Shown in pieces: positions 1 through 9,100 of a stretch of DNA of 27,893 bases. The translations under genes and the position numbers were made by a program. The notes beneath the pieces were generated by a model, which was not told where the DNA came from, ran no database searches, and was given only the letters and a program-made list of their open reading frames with translations. How positions within the stretch are numbered: position 1 is the first letter of the stretch; each line of letters opens with the position of its first letter. This stretch comes from Clostridiales bacterium (lineage in GTDB: Bacteria; Bacillota_A; Clostridia; Christensenellales; Aristaeellaceae): positions 1 through 27,893 of the forward strand of contig JAAYZL010000303.1 in assembly GCA_012514855.1 (NCBI GenBank), read 5' to 3'.

Positions 1-10
1 AGGCTTGCCG

Positions 11-173
11 GTCGCTTTTCCGCCCCCACGAGGTTGCTTTCCCGAAGGGAAAACAAGTCGCTACGCGACCTTGCGATTCAAATGAATTTGAATCGCAAGC
101 CGTTGTCGCTCATTCGGTCGCCGTAACGCTGCTACGGCTCCCTGCTGGCTCCGTGTGGGGACGAAAAATCGCC
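11..173. repeat. Hairpin-rich non-coding element with imperfect inverted ends
   Basis: No credible gene lies here. The stretch holds a series of inverted repeats: TTTCCC/GGGAAA around GAA (38-52), GTCGC/GCGAC around TAC (57-69), a perfect 14-bp pair CTTGCGATTCAAAT/ATTTGAATCGCAAG with a 2-nt centre (70-99), and CCGTA/TACGG (121-137). An outer pair CCCCAC/GTGGGG (24-29 and 155-160) encloses them. The flanks GTCGCTTTTCCG (left) and the complement of CGAAAAATCGCC (right) are also imperfect inverses. That layout is typical of an interspersed palindromic repeat or MITE-like element. A structured RNA or the tail of an upstream unit's terminator region are alternatives. The repeats are seen directly; the element type is inferred. 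Confidence 0.5.
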
Positions 174-211
174 TTGGCGCTCCACCACCTCATTAAATCA
201 TCGCTACCTGG

Positions 212-240
212 TCGACAGCAATCGCGGGCCGTGCTAAAAT
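212..240 (+). promoter_or_regulatory. Sigma-70/sigma-A type promoter for the hydrolase operon
   Basis: TCGACA (212-217, five of six matches to TTGACA) is separated by exactly 17 nt from TAAAAT (235-240, five of six matches to TATAAT). Transcription would start near 247, leaving a leader of about 27 nt before the ATG at 274. This placement argues against the in-frame ATG at 241, which would abut the -10 box and lie upstream of the predicted transcript start. Confidence 0.7.
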
Positions 241-273
241 ATGGGTATTCCAAAGCAAAGGTATGATCTGGAA

Positions 274-1056
274 ATGCAGAGAATCGACGCGCACGCGCAC
301 ATCTTCCCGGACAGAATCGCCGCGAAGGCCTCCGAGGGAATCGGCAGGTTTTACGATATTCCGACGCACCACGACGGAAGCCTCTCCGGGATGTTCGCCG
401 AGGAGGACCTCGCCGGCGTCTCTCGCGTCGTCGCGCATTCGGTCGCCACGACGCCCGCGCAGGTCGAGCACATCAACCAGTTCATACTGTCCGCCCGCGA
501 CGCGCACCCCGGCCGCATCATCCCGTTCGCCGCGCTGCACCCGGACACGCCGGACATGGAGAGCGTCGTCCGGGGGATCGTCGGCGCGGGCTTCAAGGGG
601 GTCAAGCTGCATCCGGACTTTCAGGAGTTCGCGGTCGACGAGCCGCGCGCGCTTCGGATGTTCTCGCTGCTCGCGGGGAAGCTGCCGGTTCTTTTGCACA
701 CCGGCGACTACCGCTACGACTATTCGAACCCGAACCGGGTCAAGCATTTGCTCGACGAACTGCCGGAACTGACCGCGATCTGCGCGCACCTGGCCGGCTG
801 GAGCGTCCACGAGGAGGCGCGCAGGCTGCTCGCCGGGCGCAGAATCTACGTCGACACGTCCAGCTCGCTCTACCGGCTGAAGCCGGACTACGCGGCGGAA
901 CTGATCCGCGCGTTCGGCGTCGACCGCGCGTTCTTCGGCACCGATTACCCGATGTGGACGCCGCGCGAGGAGGTCGAAAGGCTCGAGGCGCTCCCGCTGA
1001 CGGCCGCGGAAAAGGAGCGCATCTTCCATATTAACATCGAGGAGGCGCTCGGCTGA
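274..1056 (+). CDS. Amidohydrolase-2 family metal-dependent hydrolase (TIM barrel)
   Basis: This 260-residue cytoplasmic protein has the expected metal-site motifs of the amidohydrolase-related family (PF04909 type): DAHAHIFP at the N-terminus (H7, H9), GVKLHP (K111, H113), PVLLHTGD (H142), AICAHLAGW (H172) and FFGTDYPMW (D224) near the C-terminus. Their order matches strands 1, 4-6 and 8 of the barrel, and the length is normal for the compact members of the family. Known relatives include decarboxylases and hydrolases of small cyclic or aromatic acids. The substrate cannot be told from sequence. The start at 274 is preferred over 241 because AAAGG lies at 257-261 (12 nt upstream) and the promoter -10 box ends at 240. 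There is no signal peptide. It is the first gene of a two-gene unit, 80 bp before a small membrane protein. The family call is firm; the reaction is unknown. Confidence 0.9.
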   Translation: MQRIDAHAHIFPDRIAAKASEGIGRFYDIPTHHDGSLSGMFAEEDLAGVSRVVAHSVATTPAQVEHINQFILSARDAHPGRIIPFAALHPDTPDMESVVRGIVGAGFKGVKLHPDFQEFAVDEPRALRMFSLLAGKLPVLLHTGDYRYDYSNPNRVKHLLDELPELTAICAHLAGWSVHEEARRLLAGRRIYVDTSSSLYRLKPDYAAELIRAFGVDRAFFGTDYPMWTPREEVERLEALPLTAAEKERIFHINIEEALG

Positions 1057-1136
1057 AACCGGCATATCCGGGCCGGGACAGGCATATAGAACGCGGGGGC
1101 GGTTTCAAGAACCCCGCCGGGAAGGAAGCGATCGGT

Positions 1137-1424
1137 ATGAGAGGCCAGCGCGACGCCGCTCGAACGAGGCGGCACGTCCGGCTGTGCAAGGCGCTCCTGT
1201 CCGCGTCGTCGGCTCTCGCGGCGCTCCCGCTGCTCGCGTGCCTGGCCGCGTGGATGCCGGACGCGGAGATGCCGGCGTGGCACAGGATTCTCAGGCTGCT
1301 CGCCCCGAATCCGGAGGTCGCGGTCGCGGCGATCGTGCTTTCCGGCCTCATGTTTGTGATCTCGGTCGCGCTTTGGATCTCGGTCAACGCGCGCTGGAGG
1401 GAGCTTCGGGGGACGGGCCGCTGA
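1137..1424 (+). CDS. Small two-helix membrane protein, function unknown
   Basis: I do not recognise this 95-residue protein. It has an Arg-rich N-terminus (MRGQRDAARTRRH), a hydrophobic segment at about residues 20-40 (SALAALPLLACLAAW), a short loop with MPAWHRILRLLAPN, a second hydrophobic segment at about residues 57-82 (VAVAAIVLSGLMFVISVALW), and a short basic tail (RWRELRGTGR). By the positive-inside rule both termini would be cytoplasmic. A good Shine-Dalgarno site, GGGAAGGAAG (1119-1128), lies 8 nt before the ATG. A strong terminator begins 11 bp after the stop codon, so the gene is the last in the unit that starts with the hydrolase. The two hydrophobic segments and the ribosome site make it a likely real gene, although an overlapping frame is also open here. 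Confidence 0.75.
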   Translation: MRGQRDAARTRRHVRLCKALLSASSALAALPLLACLAAWMPDAEMPAWHRILRLLAPNPEVAVAAIVLSGLMFVISVALWISVNARWRELRGTGR

Positions 1425-1434
1425 CGGGCAACCC

Positions 1435-1470
1435 GGCGGGGCGCGGGCACGCGCCCCGCCCTCTGTTTTT
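1435..1470 (+). terminator. Rho-independent terminator
   Basis: A perfect 11-bp GC-only stem, GGCGGGGCGCG (1435-1445) with CGCGCCCCGCC (1450-1460), closes a GGCA loop and is followed by CTCTGTTTTT. It ends the hydrolase/small membrane protein unit and insulates it from the TPR/giant-gene unit. Confidence 0.93.
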
Positions 1471-1515
1471 GGCCTGTTCCGTGCAAATTTTTTTCCAAAA
1501 AAGCCTGTCAGGGGG

Positions 1516-1544
1516 ATGACTTTACAAGTATTTTATGATATGAT
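1516..1544 (+). promoter_or_regulatory. Probable promoter of the TPR/giant-protein unit
   Basis: ATGACT (1516-1521, four of six) and TATGAT (1539-1544, five of six) are 17 nt apart, inside an AT-rich island (about 1485-1560) that stands out from the GC-rich surroundings. The predicted leader is about 100 nt. It has only short stems, for example GTC/GAC at 1556-1565, and no riboswitch that I recognise. TTTACA at 1521 paired with a poorer -10 box is an alternative. The rest of the 1471-1654 gap shows only A and T runs. Confidence 0.45.
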
Positions 1545-1639
1545 TGCATTGTAATGTCTGTAGACTGCCTGAAGTATGCCCATCGGAAAGCGCGAGGGGC
1601 GCGTTCCGGCGGAAATCCGACAGAAAATGACGTCGTTTG

Positions 1640-1645
1640 AGGAGG
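1640..1645 (+). promoter_or_regulatory. Shine-Dalgarno site fixing the TPR gene start
   Basis: AGGAGG lies 9 nt before the ATG at 1655. The frame is open from a TTG at 1637, but that start would place the ribosome site inside the coding region, so ATG 1655 is the start. Confidence 0.85.
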
Positions 1646-1654
1646 CGGAAACGC

Positions 1655-3115
1655 ATGTCCGCGGAAAAAAACGGAAAAAAGAAGCCTGTTTTGAGGATCG
1701 TCTCGCTCGTGCTGGTCATCACGCTATTGTGCTCGGTGGTCGCCACGCAGTTTGACGAAATCTCCCGCTTTGTCAGCGTCATCGCCGAGGACGACCCGCT
1801 CTCCAGGATTTACTCGCTCCTCCAGCAGGGGATTTCCGAGCCGCAGACCTACGACGACTACTACCAGCTTGCGAGCATCGCCATCGGAAAGGGCGAGTAC
1901 GAGCAGGCGCTCGAGCACCTCGAAAAGTGCGTCGGACTGGCCGAGGAGGGAGACACCGCGGCGCTTTCCGACCTGTCGCTCAAGAAGGCCTCGCTTTACA
2001 TGCTGATGAAGGACTATGACAGCGCGCTTCCGGCCCTGGAAAGCGCGCTTTCGCTTGACCCCGCGTCCTCGCAGGCGCTGCTTTTGAGGGCGCAGATCGA
2101 GCTCGACCGCGGGGAGTTTTTGCCCGCCGCGCGCGACATGGAGCGCTACCTCGAGCTCGCGCCCGAGGATTCGGCGCTTCGCGCGACGCTCGCGCAGGTC
2201 TACGAGCAGCTCGGGCGCTTTGTGGACGCCGCCGGGTGCTACGAGGCGATCTACGCGCGCAATCCCAACGACGCGAGCTACAGGCTGAACGCGCTGCGCT
2301 GCCTGTTCCTCGCGGGCAATTACGAGGAGGCGCTCGCCGGATTCGACCTGTATCTGGGGGATTCGACAGAACCGACTTCGGTCCAACCGACCGAAGTCGG
2401 GGAAGAGATTCCGGTTGAGACCGAATCCGGAAACGCGGAGCGGGGCGCCGAGCCGGAAGTCGCGGAGCCGGTCAAGGACCCGCTGAAGGCCACCGCGCAC
2501 TTCCTGCGCGCCGCGTGCAAGACGCAATTGGGCCGGTACGCCGAGGCGGTTCTCGACTTCGAGAGCGCGATCGTCTACGGCCACGACGCGGCGCAGTGCC
2601 TCGAGCAGCTCGTGACGAGCCACTACGCGCAGGAGAACTTCGAGACCGCGATCGAGGCCGGCGAGAGGCTCCTCGCGCTCGACAATGCTTCGACGGCGCT
2701 CGACACGCTCTACCAGCGGCTGGGCGTCGCGGCGATGTCTTTGGAGCGCTACGGGGAGGCCGTCGACTACCTCACGAAGTCGATCGAGGCGAACCCGGAT
2801 CTGATCGGCAACGCCTACTACCGCGGCGTCAGCCTGCTCGCGCTCGAGCGGCAGCAAGAGGCGATCCCGGACTTCACAAGGTCGATCGAACAGGGCTACC
2901 TCGTGCAGTTCTGCTACTACAACCGCGGCGTCTGCCACGTCCAGCTGCTCGACTACGCGAGCGCACTCGACGACATGGAAAAGACGCTTACCAGCGGCGA
3001 CGAGCAGTCGCTCAAGGACGCCGCGACGAACATCCTCTGGCAGCTCGCCCAGTACTACGAAAACCAGAAACTCCAGCAAAATCAGGGCATCGAGGCCGAG
3101 CAGATCACCGAATAG
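1655..3115 (+). CDS. Membrane-anchored, extracytoplasmic TPR-repeat protein
   Basis: A 486-residue protein. A short basic N-terminus (KNGKKK) is followed by one hydrophobic helix (about residues 11-32, LRIVSLVLVITLLCSVVA), so the rest should be outside the membrane; a cleaved signal is possible. No good lipobox is seen (the Cys is preceded by LL). The remainder is tetratricopeptide repeats, about four before and four or five after an acidic Pro/Glu linker (about residues 235-275). TPR hallmarks are visible, such as GKGEYEQALEHLEKC, KDYDSALPALESALSLDP, GRFVDAAGCYEAIYARNP, GRYAEAVLDFESAI, ERYGEAVDYLTKSIEANP and YYNRGVCHVQLLDYASALDDMEK. TPR arrays bind peptides or proteins; no catalytic motif is seen. 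It lies 51 bp before the giant surface-protein gene with no terminator between, so co-transcription is likely. A role in its export, folding or surface tethering is inference from context. Confidence 0.92.
   Translation: MSAEKNGKKKPVLRIVSLVLVITLLCSVVATQFDEISRFVSVIAEDDPLSRIYSLLQQGISEPQTYDDYYQLASIAIGKGEYEQALEHLEKCVGLAEEGDTAALSDLSLKKASLYMLMKDYDSALPALESALSLDPASSQALLLRAQIELDRGEFLPAARDMERYLELAPEDSALRATLAQVYEQLGRFVDAAGCYEAIYARNPNDASYRLNALRCLFLAGNYEEALAGFDLYLGDSTEPTSVQPTEVGEEIPVETESGNAERGAEPEVAEPVKDPLKATAHFLRAACKTQLGRYAEAVLDFESAIVYGHDAAQCLEQLVTSHYAQENFETAIEAGERLLALDNASTALDTLYQRLGVAAMSLERYGEAVDYLTKSIEANPDLIGNAYYRGVSLLALERQQEAIPDFTRSIEQGYLVQFCYYNRGVCHVQLLDYASALDDMEKTLTSGDEQSLKDAATNILWQLAQYYENQKLQQNQGIEAEQITE
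2372..2400. repeat. Perfect 12-bp inverted repeat inside the TPR gene
   Basis: CCGACTTCGGTC (2372-2383) and GACCGAAGTCGG (2389-2400) are exact reverse complements around a 5-nt loop (CAACC). They encode the start of the acidic linker (PTSVQPTEVG) between the two TPR blocks. The right arm's CCGACCGAAGTC recurs at 3761-3772 in the stalk region of the giant gene, where it again encodes PTEV. Confidence 0.85.
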
Positions 3116-3166
3116 CCCCGGGCGTTCTCGACATACCCCGCAACCATCTGGGGGAGGGCCCTTGCC

Positions 3167-6100
3167 ATGAAGAAGTTCCTGAAGCGGGAGAAGCGCTACA
3201 TACGGCGGCTGACCAAGAACGGCGTAAGCATGGTCTGCCTCGCGCTGATGTTCGCACTGATGGTGGGCATGCTGCTCGGCGCGTCGGGGGGGACGATTGC
3301 GATCTCCTCCAAGGCGGTCGCGGAGGCGGGGCAGGAGGATTCTGCGCCTCCGGAGCCTTCCGGGGGATCGCCTTCCGGCGGGTCTTCCGGGGGATCGTCT
3401 TCCGAGGATTCTTCCGGAGGGTCTTCCTCCGGCGGTTCCGGGTCTGCGCCCCAGGGGGGATCGGGACCCGCGGACGATGAGGACGACAGCACTACGCTGA
3501 TCGGCGACATCTCCGGAAATCCGGGGCCCGAAACGGAGCCCGGCGCGGGGAGCACGGAGCCGGACGCCGAAGGGGAGACCTCCGGCGAGGAGGAAGGGAC
3601 CTCCGGCGAAGGGGAGGACACCTCCGGCGAAGGGGAGGACACCTCCGGCGAAGGGGAGGACACCTCCGGCGAAGAAGAGGGCGGGGAAGAGCTTCCGGAG
3701 GAGGAACTGCGCTCGTCCGATTCCGCGCCGGGAGAGGGCGGCTCCGGGGACGGTGGAGAACCGACCGAAGTCTCTGAACCCGAAGGCGAATTCGAGGACG
3801 GACAGACCGAAGGCGAACCGGAGGGCGAACCGGAGGGCGAACCAGAGGGCGATCCGGAGGGCGAACCGGAGGGCGAACCGGAAGGCGAACCGGAGGGCGA
3901 ACCGGAGGGCGAACCGGAAGGCGAACCGGAAGGCGAACCAGAGGGCGATCCGGAGGGCGAACCGGAGGGCGAACCGGAGGGCGAACCGGAGGGCGAACCG
4001 GAGGGCGAGCAGCCCGGTTCTCCCGGTTCGGAGGATGAAGAAGGCGGCCTGGTCGAGGAACTCCTTCCCTCCGGTTTCGCGCCCGGCGGCGAGGGCGGCC
4101 CCGAATCCGATCCCGAATCCGACCCCGAGTCCGGGCGGGACATCCTCGCCGAGCCGATATCGGCCGGTTTTTCGGGCGACCTGATGATGAACGCGTTCGG
4201 CGGGACGGAAGAGCCGATGCTGATGGGCGCGCTGGGCGGGCTGGACGAGCCGATGCCGATGGGCGCGCTGGACGAGCCGATCGGGTCGGGCGACGAGATC
4301 GAGGCCTACGCGATTCCCGCCGGCAAGGCGTACATAAAGGAAATCGGCTCGGACATCTCCTATTCCAACGACGCGGCGAACAACGCGATCACGAACGCGC
4401 TCAAGGACGCGCTGACCTATATCAAGAGCCTGTACGAGGAACCCGGCACCCCGAGCGAAAAGACGGCGACGATCGTCGTCGGGAACGGCGTCTACCAGGG
4501 CGGCCTCAGCATCGCGAGCGGCGACGGGGACAACGTGCTCAAGGAGCTGATCGACGCGATCCTGGGCCTGAGCGGGGCGGACAGCGAAAGCACGATGCGC
4601 CTGAACATCGTCGCCGAGGACGCGATGGACGCCGACGGCAACATCCACGAAAACGGCGCGGGCGGCGCGCAGCTCGAGGGCGACGTGAAGGTCGAGTTCG
4701 AGGGGCTGAACGTCGTGCTCGCCGGGCTCTACCTCTCCACGCGCGGCATCGTCAACGTAAACGGCGCTCAGAGCTTCGGCTATTACGGCACGGCGCAGGA
4801 CGACGTCGTCGACATGGAGCTCAGCAACATCGAGAAGGAGATCGTCGTGCGCACCGGCGCGGGTGACGACAAGGTCAGCGTCAAGGTCCGCAAGAAGCCG
4901 ACCGTCAAGGCCGCGATCGAGATGCAGGAGGGCTACCAGACCGCCTTCCAGTCGCTCAAGAGCCTGACCTCCGGGGAATGGAACGAGCTCCCGAGCGATC
5001 TTCAGCAGATCATCACCGATTTCATCGACAACATAGACTCGCTGGTGCTCGACCCCACGCTCAACCTGGAGCCGCTCGACATCAGCATCGACCTCGGCCT
5101 CGGAAACGACCTGGCCGAGTTCAAGCTCATCGACTCGACCGACCTCGCGCTCGGCACGCCGGACGTCGAGACCGGCACGGTCAGCTACGGCTTCGGCATC
5201 GACTTGGGCGCCGCGGACGTCACGATCTTGGGCGGCGCGGGCAGCGACAGGATTTCCGTCTCCGGCGGGCGCGCGCTGAGCCTCGCGCAGGAGGTCCTGA
5301 AGTTCCTCGTCGACCACATAACGGTTCTCGACCTCGACTGCCCCGAGACCTCGCTCGTTCTCAACGGCGGCGCGGGCGACGACGTGATCACCGTCGACAC
5401 GACCGCGGCGTTTTCGACGCTGGGCGGCATCTCGACCGAGGTCATCGGCGAGGCGGGCTTCGACAGACTTCACCTGACCGGCAAGCTCAACAAGGACAAG
5501 GACGAGGCCGAGCGCATCGCCGCCGAGATGCTGACGAGCTCCGTCGAGCTCCAGATCGAGGCGCTCGCGGAGATCACGCTCCTGGGCGACATCCTGGGCG
5601 ACACCCTCGCCCTGGGCTTCGAGCGGCAGTTCGACATCGCGGCCGTCGGCATCGACGCGTTCACGGACGAGCTCGAGAACAAGCGCACGATCCGGCTCGA
5701 GGGCGAGGCCCTGACCGCCGAGGCGCTCCCGTTCACGAACTATGAAATCGTCGATTACGGCTCGAAGGGCGAGGACGCCTACCGGACGGTCGACTTTGAG
5801 TCGGCGCTGACCGTCCCCGCGGGCGGCGTGCTGCTCTCGAACATCGTCGCCGAGGCCGCGGACGAGGCGGGCCGCATCGAGGTCATGAAGCTCGTCGCGC
5901 CCGGCCTCAACGTGCTGATTCGCGGCGGGCACATCGAGATCACCGGCGACGTGACCGGCCGGAACGTGCTTGTGCACGCGGTCGGCACCGACGACGTGAT
6001 CGTCGGCGGGGACTTTGAGATCGTCGACGACGACCTCGCCGAGGACGAGGACAACATCTCCGTCGAGGTCGGCCTCTACGAGGCAAAGAGCGAGCGGAAG

Positions 6101-9100
6101 ATCGAGATCGGCGCGCTCGCGAGAATCCTCGCCGCCGAGGCGATCGACGTGTTCGCGAGCCTCAAGCTCGACAAGGGATATATCCCGATTCCGGACGTCG
6201 TGCCGGTCGAGTTCCAGCCGTTCGTCCTGAAAATCGGCAACGCCGTGGTCGACGTCAAGGGCCGGTTGATCGCCGGGGGCTCCATCCGCGCGGCGAGCGA
6301 GCTCAAGATCGACATCAAGGCGACGAACGGCCCGCTGAAGGTCGTCGTGCCGATCGGCATCGGCATCGCCGTGGGGAGCTCGACCGTGACCGTGTCCGGA
6401 AGCGCGTTGCTCGACGCCGGGGCGGGCGTCGCGCTCGACGCCGTGTCCGACGTGCGCGTGTACGCCGAGGCGGCCGGCGGTTCCCTGAAATTCTCGATCG
6501 CGCTCGCGGTTTCGGCGATCGACACCCGCGTTACCGTCAAGGACAGCGCGATCGTCGAGGCGGACACAAGCGCCGACCTGGTCGCCAACAGCTACGTCTC
6601 GACCGCCGCGATCGCGACCGGCAAGCCGCCGAACGTGCTGAGCGTGAAGCCGCAGTCCGGCGTGTTCATCGCGGCGAGCTTCGTCGACAGCGACGCGTCC
6701 GCCGAGATCCTCGGCAGCGCGAGCGTCAGGGCGTTCGCGGGCGATTTGCGCGTCGACTCCACCTCGCGCGTCTACGCGGAGACGATCTCCGTGTGCATCC
6801 CCGGCGACAAGGACGCCGAGGGCAAGGTCTCCGCGACGAAGGCGCTCGGCTTCGTGCAGAAATTGCTGGGCGTCAAGCTCGACGTCATGGGGACGGCGAA
6901 GAACCTGCTGACCGGCTCCGGCGGGCTGAAGGACACGCTCAAGAACGCGGTCAAGCCGGCCGAGCCCGAGGAGGGCAAGACCTCAAAGCAGCTCATGGGC
7001 GCGCTGGCGCTCGCGTATATCGAGAACAACAACGCGGCCAGGATCAACACGGTCGGCGCGGTCGTCGCCGGCGGCGCGCTCAAGGTGCTCGCGCGCGGCG
7101 AGACGGTCTCGAACATGCGCGCGGACGGCTCGCTATACAAGACCCCGCCGCTGACCCCCGTCGGCGGCACGGCAGAGGACGCGCCGGACAAGGCGATCGG
7201 CGTGGCGATCGGCGTGCACGTGTTCAACCACGACAACGTCGCCGAAATCCTCAAGGGCGCGATCACGGCCAACGGGCTGAAGGTCGACGCGGACATGGGC
7301 TTCACCGCCGCCTCGGACGTCGTCAAGGCCGGGCACGTCCCGGAGACGGCGGACTTCGGGCTGGGCGGCGCGGTCGCGGTACACCTGGTCAAGACCGTCA
7401 ACAGCTCCCTGATCGGCAAAAACGCGAGCTACGCGATCGGCGGCGGCTCGGTTCAGTCGAGTTCCTCCGGCCGCGGTAGCTACATAACCGTCGGCGACGC
7501 GTCCGGCAAGCGCGCGCGCACGAGCTTCTCGGTCGGCGGCATCACGATCCCGCTCACGCCCGCGAACAACTCGACGGCGGACTCCGTCGGCATCGGCGTG
7601 GGCATCGCGGTCGGGATCGTCGGCATCGACGTGACGGCCGAGATCGAGGACGGCGTGAACTTCGGGACCGCGGCGCTGGAATCCGTGCTCGTCAGCGCGA
7701 AGTATGCGGGCACCGAGCACGTCGAGGCGGGCGCGGGCGCGGCGGGCAGCAAGGCGATCGTGCCGGTCTTGGCGCTGTCGGTCAGCGGCGTGTACGCGAA
7801 GGCGTATCTCGGCACGTCCAACCAGAACCTGAACCTCTCGGGCGATCTCAAGGTCGCCGCGAGTTCGAGCGTCACCCGCAAGATGCAGGTGGACGCGGCG
7901 GCGGTCGGAACCGGCGTCGGCTTCGGCGGCGCGTTCGGCATCGCGATCCTGAACGACTCCGCGGAGGCGACGCTTAAGCGCGGCGCTACGGCTTCGAATG
8001 TGCTCGTCGACGCCTCGTCGATCAGCCGGTTTACGCAGAAGGTGCTCGCGAGCGCCAAGGGCGCGAAGCCCGCGTCCAGCCCCAACGCGCCTCCGGGCGG
8101 GGTTCCGGAGGATCCCCCCAGCGGCACGCAGGACGACTACGACAAGACGATCGAGGAAGGCAAGGACGGCGATGATCTCCCGCTCGACGACAACGGCGAA
8201 GACATGCGCGCGCTGTTCAAAGAGGGCGAGGCCGACCAGATGGCCGACAAGAACACCGAGGCGGCCAAGCAGCTCTCCGGGCAGATCGACACGAACAACG
8301 TCAACACCGACACCGCGACCGCCGCGGCGAACGAGCGCCCGAAGGCGCAGACGAACGAGGGCAGCATACAGGTCGCGGCGGCGCTGGCGCTGAACATCCA
8401 GAGAAACACCGCGAGCGCGAAGATCGGCGACGGCGTCTCGATCCACTCGACCGGCGACGTGAAGGTGACCTCCCTCATCGACACCGACGCGGTCATCTCC
8501 GCGAGCGCCAGCGCGACGAACTCGACGACCGGCGTCGGCGTCGGCGTCGCGATCAACTACGTGCGCTACTGGAATACCGCCTATGTGGGCGCGACGACGA
8601 TCCGCGCGAAGTCGCTGACGGTCAAGGCCAACATCCTCGAGGCCGCGCAGAAAAAGACCGTCGAGGACATCTTCGCGAGCCTCATGCAGTTTTTCGCGAA
8701 CGTGCAGGGCAGGGATCTGCTGCTCGACGCGCTGCTCGACGCGAAGGGAAAAACGACTCTCGAGGAGCTGCTCGCCTCCGACCCGACGTTCGCGGCGGAG
8801 TACGCTCTGCTCGACCCGGAGGACAAGGCGGCCGTGTCGCAGCTCGTGCTCGACATGCTCGTCGCGCAGTTCAAGGACGAGAAACTCGACACCGCGGGCG
8901 CGGTGATGGGCGCGTTCGCCGAGAGCGTCGTCGACGAGTTCGTCGGCCTTCTGTCCGATCCGGAATTCCTGATCGGGCTGTTCACCGACGGCGGGAAGGC
9001 GAAGTTTGAGGACCTCGCCGCGAAGTACGGGCTGACCGGAAGGGTCGCCCTCCAGCGCATCAAAGAGCTGGTCACAACCATGCTGAGCATCAAGTTCGGC

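Noticed and set aside
241..273. Upstream ATG for the hydrolase at 241
   Set aside because: It directly follows the -10 box and has no ribosome site. The ATG at 274 has AAAGG and begins with the family's usual DAHAH motif close to the N-terminus.
1478..1506. A second terminator from the T7/A6 runs
   Set aside because: The stem would be only weak A-T pairs with a 2-nt loop. The GC-rich hairpin at 1435-1470 already terminates the unit.
1637..1654. TTG start for the TPR gene
   Set aside because: The AGGAGG ribosome site is inside this extension and is ideally spaced for ATG 1655.
1655..1760. Lipoprotein signal in the TPR protein
   Set aside because: The Cys is preceded by LL, with no Ala/Gly/Ser at -1, so the lipobox is not met. 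A plain anchor or signal helix is preferred.
3196..4143. Minus-strand ORF with GSPS repeats
   Set aside because: It is the complement of the EGEP and SGG arrays. The repeat on the sense strand is in frame with a gene that has a start, a ribosome site and an export segment.
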